64,000 nt of DNA from Streptomyces collinus (GTDB lineage Bacteria; Actinomycetota; Actinomycetes; Streptomycetales; Streptomycetaceae): the NCBI RefSeq assembly GCF_031348265.1, contig NZ_CP133771.1:248001-312000 (forward strand), in the 5' to 3' direction. Shown in pieces: positions 52,291 to 62,402 of this stretch. Made by a program: the position numbers and the translations under genes. The notes under the pieces were generated by a model. The model was not told the origin of the DNA. It searched no databases and saw only the letters and a program-made list of their open reading frames with translations. The first letter of the stretch is position 1. Each line of letters begins with the position of its first letter.

Positions 52291-53211
52291 ATGACGAAGC
52301 CGGTGGTGGTGGGAGTCGACGGTTCGGCGTCGAGTCTGGACGCGGTCGGGGCGGCAAGCCATGAGGCCGCGATCCGTGGTGCGGAGCTGCGGCTGGTGCA
52401 TGCCTTCGGACGGTCGTCCTCGCACCTCCCGGCCGGCGGGCCGCCGTGGAACCCGGCCGGGTCGGGGGTGCGGGAACTGCTCGACGGCACACTGGCGGCA
52501 GCCGAGCGGCGGGCCCGAGCCGTGGCACCGCAGGTGGGCATCACCCGTGACGTCACCGTGGGCGAGCCCCTGGTGGTGCTGGAGATCGCCTCACGCACGG
52601 CCTCGCTCGTGGTGGTCGGCAGCCGTGGCCTGGGCGCTTTCAGCAGCCTGCTGCTGGGCTCCACATCCGGGCACCTCGCCGCACACGGCCGCTGCCCCGT
52701 GCTGGTGGTGCGGGGGCGCCCGAACCCGTCGGGCCCCGTCCTGCTGGCGGTCGACGACTCACCCGCCTCCGAGGATGCCGTACGTTTCGCCTTCACCGAG
52801 GCGTCCCTGCGCGGCGCCGACCTCGCGGCGCTGCACGTGTGCCGGACAGGGAGTGCGGATGTCTACGACGGACCGGCCGATCCGCCCTTCGTCACCTATG
52901 ACGAGACGCACCTGCGGGAGCATGCCGAGCGCGTCCTCGACGCGGCGCTCGCCGGCCCCCGGGCGAGCCACCCGGACGTCCCGGTGGTGCGAAAGCCGGT
53001 GGCCGGCCGGGTGCGGCACACCCTCATCGACGCGAGCGCGGACGCGCAGCTGCTCGTCGTCGGAGCGCGGGGGCGGGGCGGCTTCCGGGGCCTGCTGCTG
53101 GGCTCGGTCAGCCAGGCCGTCCTGCACCATGCGCAGTGCCCGGTCGCAGTGGTCCGTCACGGGGGCGAGGGCCCCGCAGCAGCCGAAGGCGGTGAAGGGG
53201 ATCACCCGTAG
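52291..53211 (+). CDS. Tandem universal stress protein (UspA)
   Basis: This 306-residue protein has two UspA domains with ATP-binding motifs GSRGLGAFSSLLLGSTSGHLAAHGRCPVLVV and GARGRGGFRGLLLGSVSQAVLHHAQCPVAVV (GxxGx9GS). Each domain starts with VVGVDGS or LLAVDDS. Common in Streptomyces stress or dormancy loci. ATG behind GAAGGAG. Confidence 0.92.
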   Translation: MTKPVVVGVDGSASSLDAVGAASHEAAIRGAELRLVHAFGRSSSHLPAGGPPWNPAGSGVRELLDGTLAAAERRARAVAPQVGITRDVTVGEPLVVLEIASRTASLVVVGSRGLGAFSSLLLGSTSGHLAAHGRCPVLVVRGRPNPSGPVLLAVDDSPASEDAVRFAFTEASLRGADLAALHVCRTGSADVYDGPADPPFVTYDETHLREHAERVLDAALAGPRASHPDVPVVRKPVAGRVRHTLIDASADAQLLVVGARGRGGFRGLLLGSVSQAVLHHAQCPVAVVRHGGEGPAAAEGGEGDHP

Positions 53212-53244
53212 ACTGCAACCGGACGATGCGCCCGCGCGCGCGTG

Positions 53245-54480
53245 ATGACGGTGGACATCGACTTCACGGCCTTCTTCGACACCACGCCGAGCCCGTATCT
53301 GGTTCTGGACACGGACCTGGTGATCCGCTACGTCAATCCGGCGTACCTGCAGACGACCGGCCGGACCAGCCGCGACCTGATCGGAAAGCACTTCTTCGAC
53401 GCCCTGCCGCCGCGCCCCGGCTCCCCCGACGACCCGCAACAGAACGTGAAGGCGTCACTGAGCCGGGCCCTGGAGAGCGGGAAGCCGGACGTCCTGGTGC
53501 TCCAGCGCTACGACATCCCCGCCCCCGGCCGGCTGGAGGGATTCGAGGAGCGATGGTGGTCGAAGATCCACACTCCGCTTCCCGGCCCGGACGGCAAGGT
53601 GAAGTGGATCGTCCAGCGGGCCGAGGACGTCACCGCCTTCTTCCACTCGGGCCGGGCCGGAGAGCTCGGGGAGGAATTCAGCACGCGGGAGAAGGGCCTG
53701 GCCGCCGAGCTGTACGCGCGCACCGACGAACTGCACCGGCTGAACCGGGAACTGCTCCAGGCCCATGCCCGGGAACGGCAGATCGCGGTCACACTGCAGG
53801 AGGCCCTGCTCTCGGCACCCGATCTGAACCGCCACGACAACATCGCCGTGCGGTACCTGCCGGCGACGACCTCCTTGAACGTCTGCGGCGACTGGTACGA
53901 CGTCGTCGACCTGCCGCCCGACCGCTATGCCGCGGCCGTCGGGGACGTCGTCGGCCACGGGCTGCGCGCAGCGGCGGCCATGGGCATGCTGCGCAGCGCC
54001 CTGAGCGCCGTCATCCGCGCCATTCCCAGCCCCGCGCAAGCGCTGGAGGTGCTCGGCCTGTATGCCAGGTCCGTGGACGGTGCGATGGCGGCGACGGCGG
54101 TCAAGGTGCTCATCGACACCCGCAGCAGGCTGATCATCTACAGCAACGCCGGGCACCCACCGCCCGTTCTGCTGCACCGGGACGGAACCTGCGAGCTGCT
54201 CGACAAGGCCACCGACCCGCCACTCGGCGCACGCGAGCACCATGTCCCCCGCCCCCAGGCCGGCCTCGCCTACACGCCGGGCGACACCCTGGTGCTCTAC
54301 ACCGACGGGCTCATCGAACGCCGCGACGAGGACATCGACGCCGGCCTGGCACGGCTGACGACGGCCCTGGGCGCGGACCGCGCTCTGCTGCCCGGCCAAC
54401 TGGCCGACGGCCTGCTGGCCCGCCTCGACGTCGCCGAAGGGGCCCCGGACGACATCGCCCTGATCGTGATCCGCTTGTAG
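53245..54480 (+). CDS. PAS-PP2C (SpoIIE-type) phosphatase
   Basis: This protein of about 411 residues has a PAS domain (about 10-130: PSPYLVLDTDLVIRYVNPAYLQTTGR), a coiled-coil linker (ELHRLNRELLQAHARERQIA, about 150-180) and a PP2C domain (GDWYDVVDLPPDRYAAAVGDVVGHGLRAA, VLYTDGLIERRDED, DDIALIVIRL). No HATPase domain, unlike the phosphatase at 48105-50531. ATG at 53245 follows a GTG three bases earlier. Likely switches a sigma-factor pathway. Confidence 0.92.
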   Translation: MTVDIDFTAFFDTTPSPYLVLDTDLVIRYVNPAYLQTTGRTSRDLIGKHFFDALPPRPGSPDDPQQNVKASLSRALESGKPDVLVLQRYDIPAPGRLEGFEERWWSKIHTPLPGPDGKVKWIVQRAEDVTAFFHSGRAGELGEEFSTREKGLAAELYARTDELHRLNRELLQAHARERQIAVTLQEALLSAPDLNRHDNIAVRYLPATTSLNVCGDWYDVVDLPPDRYAAAVGDVVGHGLRAAAAMGMLRSALSAVIRAIPSPAQALEVLGLYARSVDGAMAATAVKVLIDTRSRLIIYSNAGHPPPVLLHRDGTCELLDKATDPPLGAREHHVPRPQAGLAYTPGDTLVLYTDGLIERRDEDIDAGLARLTTALGADRALLPGQLADGLLARLDVAEGAPDDIALIVIRL

Positions 54481-54618
54481 TCCGGTACGAGTGCCCACCC
54501 GCCGCACGGCTCGTGGTGCGGGGCGTGCCGGTCGATTCGGGGTGACCGATGGTCACATTCGGGTTCCTCCACGGTCCGGGACGGTCCTGAACACGCCATT
54601 CCGTGGTGCAGTCGGGTC

Positions 54619-54990
54619 ATGGCCTCACCGTCCACGGATGACCAGGACTCCTCGACGCCGTCGCGGCGCGAGCGCCCCTCCCGGCTGACCGACATCGCCG
54701 TCGCCCTGCTGCTCCTGGTCGCCGACGCCGTCATCGTCGTCGTCGCCGGGGTGCTGCTGTTCGCGGTCGGCATGGGAACCGCGCCGTCGCCACGCTCCTC
54801 ACCGTCCGCGCACAGCCGCGACACCCCGCCGGTGACCTGGCTCATCATCTGGGGCGCTCCGGCCCTGGCGGCAGCCGGCGCCTTTGTGCACGCCCGTCTG
54901 AGGATGCCCGTCACCGCCGTCGTGCAGGGCCTGTTCACGCTCACCTGCCTTGTCCTGGCCGTCGCATGGACGCGCATGCTGCTGTCGTGA
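54619..54990 (+). CDS. Small three-helix membrane protein
   Basis: This 123-residue protein has a charged N-terminus (about 22 residues) then three hydrophobic segments (VALLLLVADAVIVVVAGVLLF, WLIIWGAPALAAAGAFV, TAVVQGLFTLTCLVLAVAW) with a Pro/Ser-rich loop. No enzymatic motif. Probably an ordinary actinobacterial inner-membrane protein of unknown function. Confidence 0.7.
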   Translation: MASPSTDDQDSSTPSRRERPSRLTDIAVALLLLVADAVIVVVAGVLLFAVGMGTAPSPRSSPSAHSRDTPPVTWLIIWGAPALAAAGAFVHARLRMPVTAVVQGLFTLTCLVLAVAWTRMLLS

Positions 54991-55212
54991 CACCGGCGCT
55001 CTCGGCACCTGGCGATCCCACCGCATCGGCGTGGGGGAAGGGCTGCTCAGACCTCCCCAGGTGTCGCAGCCCCTCCCCGTCCAGCGGCAAGCGGATACCC
55101 CCGGATGCCGGTCCCACGCCTGCCGCCCGGCGCCGGAACCAAGATCGATTGTCAGTGGTGGGTGAGAAGGTAGGAGCATCCGACCGGGACACCGGAACAA
55201 GGGGGAGTTGTG

Positions 55213-56253
55213 ATGTCCGGAAGCCAGAACTACATCAATCACGTTGCTCTAGTGCTCGATGCCAGCTCGTCCATGTCGCACCTGAGCCACAAGGTCGTGG
55301 ACGTCGCCGATCAGCAGATCGCGTATCTGGCCCGCCGGTCCAAGGAACTGGACCAGGAAACCCGCGTCACGGTGTACGTCTTCGCCGACAAGGTGCAGTG
55401 CGTCATCTACGACAAGGACGTGCTGCGCATGCCGTCCCTGAAGCAGCTGTACCGGACGGGTGGCATGACGGCCCTCCTGGCAGCCGCGCTGAAGTCACAG
55501 CACGAGCTGGCTCAGACGGCCCAGCTGTACGGCGACCACAGCTTCCTGACGTTCGTGCTGACCGACGGGCAGGAGAACGCGAGTCACCGCTGCCCGGATT
55601 CCCCGGCCACGGATCCGCGTGAACTGGTCCAGGCCGTGGCCCGGATGATCGAGACGCAGCAGGACAACTGGACGCTGGCCGTCCTGGTGCCCGACCAGAT
55701 GGGCAAGCGCGAGGCCATGCAGTGCGGATTCCCCAAGGACAACATCGCCATCTGGGACGCCACGAGCACACAGGGCCTGGAAGAGGCCGGCCAGGTCATC
55801 CGGCAGGCCACCGAGAACTTCATGATGGGCCGCACCCAGGGCATCCGGGGATCGCGCGCGGTGTTCTCCACCGGCGCGGAAGCGGTCAACCAGGACACCA
55901 TCAAGGCGGCCGGCCTCACGCCGGTCGATCCGTCGAAGTACCAGCTGATACCGGTGGCCCGCAACGCGGCCATCAGGGAGTGGGTCACCGAGTGCGGGCA
56001 CACCTACCGGACCGGTGCGGCGTTCTACCAACTGAGCAAGTCGGAGAAGATCCAGGCGCAGAAGCAGATCGCCGTGCTGGAGAAGAAGACGGACCGCGTG
56101 TACACGGGGCCCGAAGCGCGAAGCCTGCTCGGTCTGCCCGACGCGGAAGCCCGCGTCAAGCCGGACCACAATGACGACTTCACCATCTTCGTGCAGAGCA
56201 CCAGCGTCAACCGAAAGCTCGTGGCCAACACGCGACTGCTGCTCATGCTCTGA
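55213..56253 (+). CDS. VWA-domain protein
   Basis: This 346-residue protein has a von Willebrand A fold with MIDAS ligands DASSSM (19-24 region), the GGMTALLAA Thr and LTDGQEN Asp. The C-terminal 120 residues are helical and end with a strand (TIFVQSTSVNRKLVANTRLLL). Such proteins act as metal-dependent protein-binding modules in ATPase-chaperone pairs. ATG behind GGGGGAG. A strong bidirectional terminator follows. Confidence 0.87.
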   Translation: MSGSQNYINHVALVLDASSSMSHLSHKVVDVADQQIAYLARRSKELDQETRVTVYVFADKVQCVIYDKDVLRMPSLKQLYRTGGMTALLAAALKSQHELAQTAQLYGDHSFLTFVLTDGQENASHRCPDSPATDPRELVQAVARMIETQQDNWTLAVLVPDQMGKREAMQCGFPKDNIAIWDATSTQGLEEAGQVIRQATENFMMGRTQGIRGSRAVFSTGAEAVNQDTIKAAGLTPVDPSKYQLIPVARNAAIREWVTECGHTYRTGAAFYQLSKSEKIQAQKQIAVLEKKTDRVYTGPEARSLLGLPDAEARVKPDHNDDFTIFVQSTSVNRKLVANTRLLLML

Positions 56254-56270
56254 CACGTCGTGAAGACGGT

Positions 56271-56305
56271 GGGGTGCCGGGGAGGCATCGCAGCCCCGGC
56301 ACCCC
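56271..56305. terminator. Bidirectional terminator
   Basis: A 12-bp perfect stem (GGGGTGCCGGGG 56271-56282; CCCCGGCACCCC 56294-56305) with an 11-base loop lies between the convergent VWA and enoyl-CoA hydratase-family genes, ending 2 bases before the latter's stop codon. No strong T-run on either side, but position and strength fit a shared terminator. Confidence 0.75.
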
Positions 56306-56307
56306 GG

Positions 56308-57357
56308 CTAAAGTCCGAGTTCGCGCTCGCCGAGAGGGGTGAAGAAGCGCTCGACATCGGAGTCGGTGACCTCGTCCAGGGTCTTCGGCGACCAGCGCGG
56401 CCGGCGGTCCTTGTCGACCACCTGGGCGCGGATTCCCTCCACCAGGTCGGGCATGTCCAGGGCGGCGCAGGAGACGCGGTACTCCTGGTTCAGCACCCGC
56501 TCAAGCGACCCGAGCGTGCGGGCCCGGCGAAGGGAGGCGAGGGTGACCTTGAGGGCGGTCGGCGACTTGGCGAGCAGGGTCTCCGCGGCCTCTTTGGCGG
56601 CGGGGTCGCCGTGCGCGAGCAGCCGACGCACGATCTCCTCGACGGTGTCGGCGGCGTAGCAGTCGTCGATCCAGTCGCGCTGGGCGGCCAGGACGCCCTG
56701 CGGGGGTGTCCGCGCATGGCCGCCCAGGGCCTTGTCCACGGGCAGCCCGGCCAGGGCGTCGAGGAACTCCGGTAGTGAGGCCGCCGGCATGTAATGGTCC
56801 GCGAGCCCGCACGACAGCGCATCGGCAGCACCGATCTGAGCGCCCGTCAGGGCGAGATGCGTGCCCGACTCCCCGGGGGCCAGGGCGAGCAGACGGGTGC
56901 CGCCCACGTCCGGCACGAAGCCGATGCCGGTCTCCGGCATGGCGACCCGGGACCGCTCGGTGACGACACGGACGCTGCCGTGCGCCGAGACACCGACGCC
57001 GCCACCCATCACGATGCCGTCCATCACCGCCACGTACGGCTTGGGGTAGCGGGCGATGCGGGCGTTGAGGCGGTATTCGTCGCGCCAGAACCCGGCGGAA
57101 GCCGTGCCGTCGCCGTCCCGGGCATCGTCGTGGATGGCACGGATGTCGCCGCCGGCGCAGAGGCCCCGCTCCCCTGCGCCGGTGATGACGACGGTCTCCA
57201 CGGCGGGGTCCCGCTCCCACTCGGTCAGGGCCGCGTCGATGCGGCGGACCATGGTGTGCGTCAGGGCGTTGAGGGCCCGAGGCCGGTTGAGGGTGATGTG
57301 GGCGGCACGCCCGCTGGTGTGGAAGAGGACGGGTCCGGATTCCTCGGCTCCGCTCAC
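56308..57357 (-). CDS. 3-hydroxyisobutyryl-CoA hydrolase-like enzyme
   Basis: This 349-residue crotonase-fold protein has MDGIVMGGGVGVSAHGSVRVV, PETGIGFVPDVGGTRLLALAPGESG and the C-terminal CxHALxMPDLVEGIRAQVVDKDRRPRW, the pattern of HIBYL-CoA hydrolases in valine breakdown. The oxyanion GGG and catalytic Glu/Asp are present. GTG at 57357 with GGGGGAGGAG upstream. Other crotonase activities cannot be excluded. Confidence 0.88.
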   Translation of the reverse strand: MSGAEESGPVLFHTSGRAAHITLNRPRALNALTHTMVRRIDAALTEWERDPAVETVVITGAGERGLCAGGDIRAIHDDARDGDGTASAGFWRDEYRLNARIARYPKPYVAVMDGIVMGGGVGVSAHGSVRVVTERSRVAMPETGIGFVPDVGGTRLLALAPGESGTHLALTGAQIGAADALSCGLADHYMPAASLPEFLDALAGLPVDKALGGHARTPPQGVLAAQRDWIDDCYAADTVEEIVRRLLAHGDPAAKEAAETLLAKSPTALKVTLASLRRARTLGSLERVLNQEYRVSCAALDMPDLVEGIRAQVVDKDRRPRWSPKTLDEVTDSDVERFFTPLGERELGL

Positions 57358-57424
57358 CGGAACTCCTCCCCCAGGTCCTGGGCCACGATGACGCGCATGA
57401 CTGCCGATTCCCTTCCCATCATGG

Positions 57425-57465
57425 GGAGGCCCTTTCGTCTCCCATCACGTGGAGGCCCTTTCGTC
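57425..57465. repeat. 15-bp direct repeat upstream of hydrolase gene
   Basis: GGAGGCCCTTTCGTC occurs at 57425-57439 and again at 57451-57465, 26 bases apart centre to centre, upstream of the HIBYL-CoA-hydrolase-like start. It could be a repeated operator. No regulator is evident. Confidence 0.6.
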
Positions 57466-57565
57466 CGCAGCTGCCGGCGCCGGGTCACCTCGCCACCGGA
57501 CCCTACGGTGCCCTGATGACCGGGCGTGGCAGGGGGTCCCCACCCCGGGCCCGCGAGCCGTCGCA

Positions 57566-58258
57566 TCACCGGCCCGGCCCTGCGCTCGGCATCGTGGGGC
57601 GGAGGACCATGAGGGAGTCTTCCGAGGTCGCCACCATGGCGAAGGGGAACCGGTCGAGGTCGAGGCAGAGCGCGACGTCGTCGGGGTGGACGCCCTGACG
57701 CACCCCGTCCGCCAGCTCGGCGGCGGCACGCGACTCACCGGCTCGCTTGAGGAAGCCGGCTGCTTCCGTCCCGGTCTCGGTGGCTCTCAGAGCGATGTAC
57801 TGGGCGCACGCCAGGTCTTCGTCGGCCTGCCCGCCCTCGCCGGTGACCACGAACGTGACGCGGTCGCACGCGCGCGTCCGCAGGACCCGGGCCGTGGCCT
57901 CCGCCACCACGAAGCCGGCGCACAGCACCAGCGACGCCTCCCTGACCGCGAGGGCGCCGACCGTCCCCGCCGTCGTCTTCTGTACGACGGTCCGCCCGGC
58001 GAGGTCGGCGGAGCGCAGCAGTCCCGGTGAGTTGACGGCGTCGAACCCGGGCGCGGGCGGACCGTCCTTGAGCGCCATCCAGCCGGGGTGACGTGCCTTG
58101 AGCGCCAGGGCGTCCTCCGGCGACTCCGCAAGCACGATCTTCTCCGCCCCTCGGGCGAAAGCCCAGGCGGCCACCGTGAAGGCACGCATGACGTCGACCA
58201 CGACGGCCACGGACGGGGTTTCGGCGAGTTCGGGGATGCCAAGGAATCGAGTCTCCAT
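57566..58258 (-). CDS. ComB-like 2-phosphosulfolactate phosphatase family protein
   Basis: This 230-residue protein shows [25 protein letters not shown] (family VVVDVxRAxTT), [29 protein letters not shown] and [10 protein letters not shown], matching ComB-type proteins. In bacteria without coenzyme M the role is uncertain. ATG start; isolated monocistronic gene. Confidence 0.85.
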   Translation of the reverse strand: METRFLGIPELAETPSVAVVVDVMRAFTVAAWAFARGAEKIVLAESPEDALALKARHPGWMALKDGPPAPGFDAVNSPGLLRSADLAGRTVVQKTTAGTVGALAVREASLVLCAGFVVAEATARVLRTRACDRVTFVVTGEGGQADEDLACAQYIALRATETGTEAAGFLKRAGESRAAAELADGVRQGVHPDDVALCLDLDRFPFAMVATSEDSLMVLRPTMPSAGPGR

Positions 58259-58405
58259 CGGGCCATGATCGCGCGTGCCCGTCCCGTGTCGTCCGGAGAC
58301 GGAAAACGGTCGGCGTCAGGGATGACCGGGCGCCGGTCGGCGGGCCGCACGCGTGCGCTACATTTTGCCTCTCCTTGATCTCTACGCTTCGGAGTTGGCA
58401 ATCCC

Positions 58406-58828
58406 ATGAGCGACATCGTCAACGGACTCGGGCGGGCCGCCGCATACGGCGGTCTGGGACTGGTCCTGTTGCTCCTCGGCATCGTCCTGGTCGACGTGCT
58501 GACGCCTGGAAAGCTCGGGCGGCAGATCTGGGAACAGCGCAACCGCAACGCGGCCACGGTCCTCAGCTCCGCGCTGCTCGGCATCGGCGGCATCGTGTTC
58601 ACGTCGATATGGACGACGTACGAGGACTTCGGCAAGGGGCTGGTCTCGACGGCGGCGTTCGGGCTGCTGGGACTGGTGATGATGGCGCTGGCGTTCCTGC
58701 TGGTTGACCTGGTCACACCGGGCCGCCTGGGCGCGACGCTGGTCGAGTCGGAGCCTCATCCCGCGGTCTGGGTGACGGCCTCGTGCAACCTCGCCGTGTC
58801 GGCCGTCATCGCGGCGTCCATCGCCTGA
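58406..58828 (+). CDS. DUF350 membrane protein
   Basis: This 140-residue protein has four hydrophobic helices in two similar halves (GGLGLVLLLLGIVLVDVLTPGKLG; LLGLVMMALAFLLVDLVTPGRLG), the DUF350/UPF0719 duplication with LVDxxTPG. Function unknown. Monocistronic. Confidence 0.85.
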   Translation: MSDIVNGLGRAAAYGGLGLVLLLLGIVLVDVLTPGKLGRQIWEQRNRNAATVLSSALLGIGGIVFTSIWTTYEDFGKGLVSTAAFGLLGLVMMALAFLLVDLVTPGRLGATLVESEPHPAVWVTASCNLAVSAVIAASIA

Positions 58829-58921
58829 AGCGCTGACGGGGCAACTCTCGAAACACAGTGAACGCACAGGCACAGTTCCACCTCTTGTAGGGCGGAGCCC
58901 CCCAACTGAGAGGAACGTGCC

Positions 58922-60905
58922 GTGCGTTCACCGAGACCTATACGTTCGCGCCTGTACCCGGCCGGGTCGGTGGTCCTGGCCATGGCTGCCGCCGGATCCG
59001 TGCTGGCGGGGCCGGTCGGATCCGCCTTCGCCGCCGACGCGGGCGTACGCGCCGATCTGCGGGCGGACGTGAACCGCGACGGGCGTGTCGATGTCACCGG
59101 TGGCAGCGACACAACGGGTGAGGACGCCTGGTCCGTCGACCGCGGAGCCGTGTTCCTGCCCAACATCGATGACGACTCCAAGCGGTGCCCGGTGACCGCG
59201 CCCGACGGCGAGCCGCTGTCCGACGCCAAGCTGGCCGCGTGCAACGACGGCTCCGACGTGAAGGTCAACGGCACCGAGGACGCGGCCGACCTCGCCCGGG
59301 TCCGTTCGGTGCCCCTGCCCGGCCTCCCCGCGAACGCCACGGGCCGTCTGAAGATCGCCACGGGCGGCAAGCAACGCGCACCTCTTCCTCAAGCGTGCCG
59401 GCAAGTGGATCCCGGTGACGTCCGCGACCCGGCTGACGGCCGCCGAGTTGCGCTCCGGTGTGGAGTTCGGCGTCGAGGCCACCGACGTCGTCCGCGACAC
59501 GGCGAACTGGGACGGCCGTGCGGTGGTCCGGCTGACGGTGACGTCCGGTCAGAAGTCCACCTCCGACGCCGTCACCCTGCGCGTCGCGCCGCTGCTCACG
59601 CAGCACCACCTTCAGGACACCCAGCAGGTGATGGTGTCCAAGGTCCAGGGCAACGGCCCGGACAGCCGTCTCCAGCGGGAGTTCGTCGCCGCTCTCGAGA
59701 AGGAGGTCAAGAAGGCCGGGGTCACGACGCCTCTGGTCACCTTCGAGAGGTACGCCGACCGCTGGGCCCAGGACTTCGTGGAACCGGCCTATGTCAGCAT
59801 GACCGGGCCGGGCGGCCGGCGGCAGGTGATGCGCGTGATGCTGCGTTCCGCCCAGCCGGACCGGGATGCCGGCCGGGAGCTGTTCGAGCGGATGCGCGGC
59901 CGGGACATCGGTGTCGTGCAGGTGACCGACAGGGCCGAGCCCGACGACTGGTCACTGAACTCCATGGGAAACCTGGAGACCATCCCGCCCTACACGCACG
60001 GCGGACGCTCCTTCCCGGCCGGGCGGATCATCATGGGCGAGCGCAAGGACAGCGGGGCGCGCCCCTCGAAGGTGATGCGGACGATGCTCACGGCGCAGGG
60101 GTTGCAGGACCCGCTGCTGCTGGACACCTCCTGGCTGGGCGTGGGCCACGTCGACGAGTTCGTGCAGTTCCTGCCCGCCGACACCCCGCGCGGCTGGCGC
60201 ATCGGCATCGCCGACCCGAAGGCGGGGCTGCAACTGCTGCGCGACGCCAAGGGCGCCGGCCACGGCAGGACGAAGATGTTCTCCGTGCCGGGTCGCAGTG
60301 GCACGCCGGCGCCCAAGGAGACCATCGACCAGGCCCTCGCCTCCCGTCACCTGGTGGCCGACAACGAGATGGCGGCGCGTCGCATCGCGGCCAACCTGGA
60401 GATCCTCAAGCGCGAGACGGGAGTCACCGACGCGGAGATCGTGCGGGTACCCGCGCTGTACACCCGTGACTCGGAGGCTCTGACCGCCGACGGACAGGAG
60501 GTTCCCGTGCCGCGTCTGACGCGCATGGGCGCCGGTTCCGACCTCGTGGACAGCCTCCGGGAGCAGGGCCAGCAGAAGTGGCTCGCCGAGAATCCCGCCC
60601 AGGGGGCGGCGGCTCCGGCGACGGTGACGACCAGCGCCTACGTCCCCGGTGCGGTCAACGGCGTGCTCCTGGGACGCGACCGCTACCTCGCGCCCCGCCA
60701 GTGGGGACCCGTCATCGGCGGCACGGACATCTTCACGGAAGCCGTCACCGCCGCCTACCAGCGGGTCGGCCTGAAGGTCTCGTACATCGACGACTGGTAC
60801 ACGTACCACCTCGGTATGGGTGAGGTGCACTGCGGCACCAACACCCTGCGCGACGCCACGGCCCCATGGTGGCAGCGCCCGGTGCCGAACCGTAACCCGG
60901 CGTAG
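58922..60905 (+). pseudogene. Secreted protein-arginine deiminase family gene with one-base frameshift
   Basis: GTG at 58922 (GAGAGG upstream) starts a Sec signal (RLYPAGSVVLAMAAAGSVLAG, cleavage near AFA-AD) and a calcium-type DVNRDGRVDV loop. The frame is lost at about 59375: the first frame reads GGKQ then noise, while a shift of one base continues with AHLFLKRAGKWIPV and a complete protein-arginine deiminase domain (QRDF-type EFVAALEKE, GHVDEFVQFLPA catalytic His region, EVHCGTNTLR catalytic Cys) to TAG at 60905. Joined length would be about 660 residues, normal for bacterial deiminases. Either a true frameshift mutation or a one-base sequencing error. Confidence 0.85.
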
Positions 60906-61220
60906 GCCGCGGGTGGTCACCGGCGGCGGCTGCGGGGCCCGTGGTGCTGCCGGCCTGTGACGGGCGCCGGGCGAGAAGCTGACCGGGCTCGCCTGCATCC
61001 CCGGCTTGTGCCTGCTCGCCTCATGGGCCGCCGTGCAGGAGACCCCGGCGCCCTCGCGGCAGCACGGCTGTGACGGTACGGGCGGCCGTCACAGCCACCG
61101 CTGTGCCGCCTCGACGCTGTCGCCGCCGCTGGTGTCGAACGCGATGGCGGCCCGCGGCGCATGACGGCGGATCAGGTGGACGACCTGATCGAAGAGCAGC
61201 AGCAGCGGCTCGGCGCCGGA
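60906..61220. other. Intergenic, no gene supported
   Basis: About 315 bases between the deiminase gene and the convergent membrane-protein gene. No open frame has a ribosome site or a domain signal, and I saw no strong terminator hairpin. Confidence 0.5.
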
Positions 61221-61739
61221 TCAGTGCCCGGCCGCCGCCTTCACCAGGGCGACCGCCACACCGATCGCCGCGTCCGCGAGGCCCGCCATCGTCGCCGTCA
61301 GGGCGCCGCCTCCCATGCGCAGCCCGCCCAGACAGCCCCACAGGAAGAGGGAGAGGACGCCCACCCCCGCCGCCGTCAGCAGCGCGGCGTGCAGGGACAG
61401 GACGTCCAGCGCGGCCAGAGCGATCAGTACGGCAGGACCCACGGCGCAGGACAGCAGGGGGCTGCTGACGTACAGCATGCGGCGCAGCTCGGGGCCGGTG
61501 GCGAGGTGGCGGTGGACCGTGCGGTGGGCCTGCTGGTCGGCGACGAATGCCGCGAGCCACAGTCCCAGGGCGGTCGTCAGGACCGTGGCGACGGCTCCGA
61601 GGGAACCCACATCACCGAGGGACAGTCCGACCACGACGGCGATCATCGTGATGGTCGCGTAGATCCGCTCCTTGAGACGGTCCGCCAGTACGGCGGCCTC
61701 CGTTCCGGGCGGCACATCCGCTCGCCGGTCGTCCGCCAC
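61221..61739 (-). CDS. Small integral membrane protein
   Basis: This 172-residue protein has about four or five hydrophobic segments (ITMIAVVVGLSLG, VATVLTTALGLWLAAFVA, LSCAVGPAVLIALAALDVL, LLTAAGVGVLSLFLWGCLGGL) and a short acidic N-terminus. GTG start with GAGGGGC upstream. No family recognised; possibly related to VIT-like or DUF small membrane proteins. Confidence 0.75.
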   Translation of the reverse strand: MADDRRADVPPGTEAAVLADRLKERIYATITMIAVVVGLSLGDVGSLGAVATVLTTALGLWLAAFVADQQAHRTVHRHLATGPELRRMLYVSSPLLSCAVGPAVLIALAALDVLSLHAALLTAAGVGVLSLFLWGCLGGLRMGGGALTATMAGLADAAIGVAVALVKAAAGH

Positions 61740-61888
61740 CTGATGCCCCTCACCTGTCCCGGGACACGGGTCCCGCGTCCCCGCTCGGTCGTCGCGGCAC
61801 CCGCGCTGTGCGTACGCCGGTCTCGGCTACCAGCATGCCTCCCGCCGTCGCCCGAGAGCGGTAACGCCGCTGCGCCGGGATGGTGGAG

Positions 61889-62236
61889 CTACAGCTCCGC
61901 GGGGCGGGTGAACCCGTAGGCACGCTCGACCTTCGCCACGTGGAGCGCGAACGAGGCATACCAGTGCTCGCGTCCGCGCGCTCGGGCCAACGTGTGCTCC
62001 GCGTGATTCCGCCACGCTGCGATCGACTCCTCGTCCCTCCAGTACGACACCGTGACCCCCAGGCCGTTCGCCCCGCGGGCGGAGTCGACACCGAGGAATC
62101 CCGGCTGGTCGGCGGCGAGTTCCATCATCCGGTCGTTCGTCTCCCCGTAGCCGTTGTCGCCCGCGGTGCGCACGGCGGTGAACACCACGGCGTAGTAGGG
62201 CGGGGCGGGCAGCGACGCGGGCGCGACATCGGTCAC
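61889..62236 (-). CDS. Antibiotic biosynthesis monooxygenase (ABM)-fold protein
   Basis: This 115-residue protein matches ABM-domain proteins: PPYYAVVFTAVRTAGDNGYGETNDRMMELAADQPGFLGVDSAR and GLGVTVSYWRDEESIAAWRNHAEHTLARARGREHWY. The GTG at 62236 has AGGA upstream; a longer frame to 62290 lacks one. Often an ordinary housekeeping enzyme or heme-degradation relative; not linked to a nearby cluster. Confidence 0.85.
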   Translation of the reverse strand: MTDVAPASLPAPPYYAVVFTAVRTAGDNGYGETNDRMMELAADQPGFLGVDSARGANGLGVTVSYWRDEESIAAWRNHAEHTLARARGREHWYASFALHVAKVERAYGFTRPAEL

Positions 62237-62402
62237 GGAGGTCCTCCAACAGACGGTACCGGCAGCTTCGCCCCGAACGATCTCGTGCACCCGCCTCGGC
62301 GCACAACCTCCCGGGTGCGCACTCCTGATTGGCCGCGTGACGTCTGTTCAGCAGGGGTGAGCGGCCATAAGGTGAGCGACCTTCGCGTTCTGGGGAGGTC
62401 TC

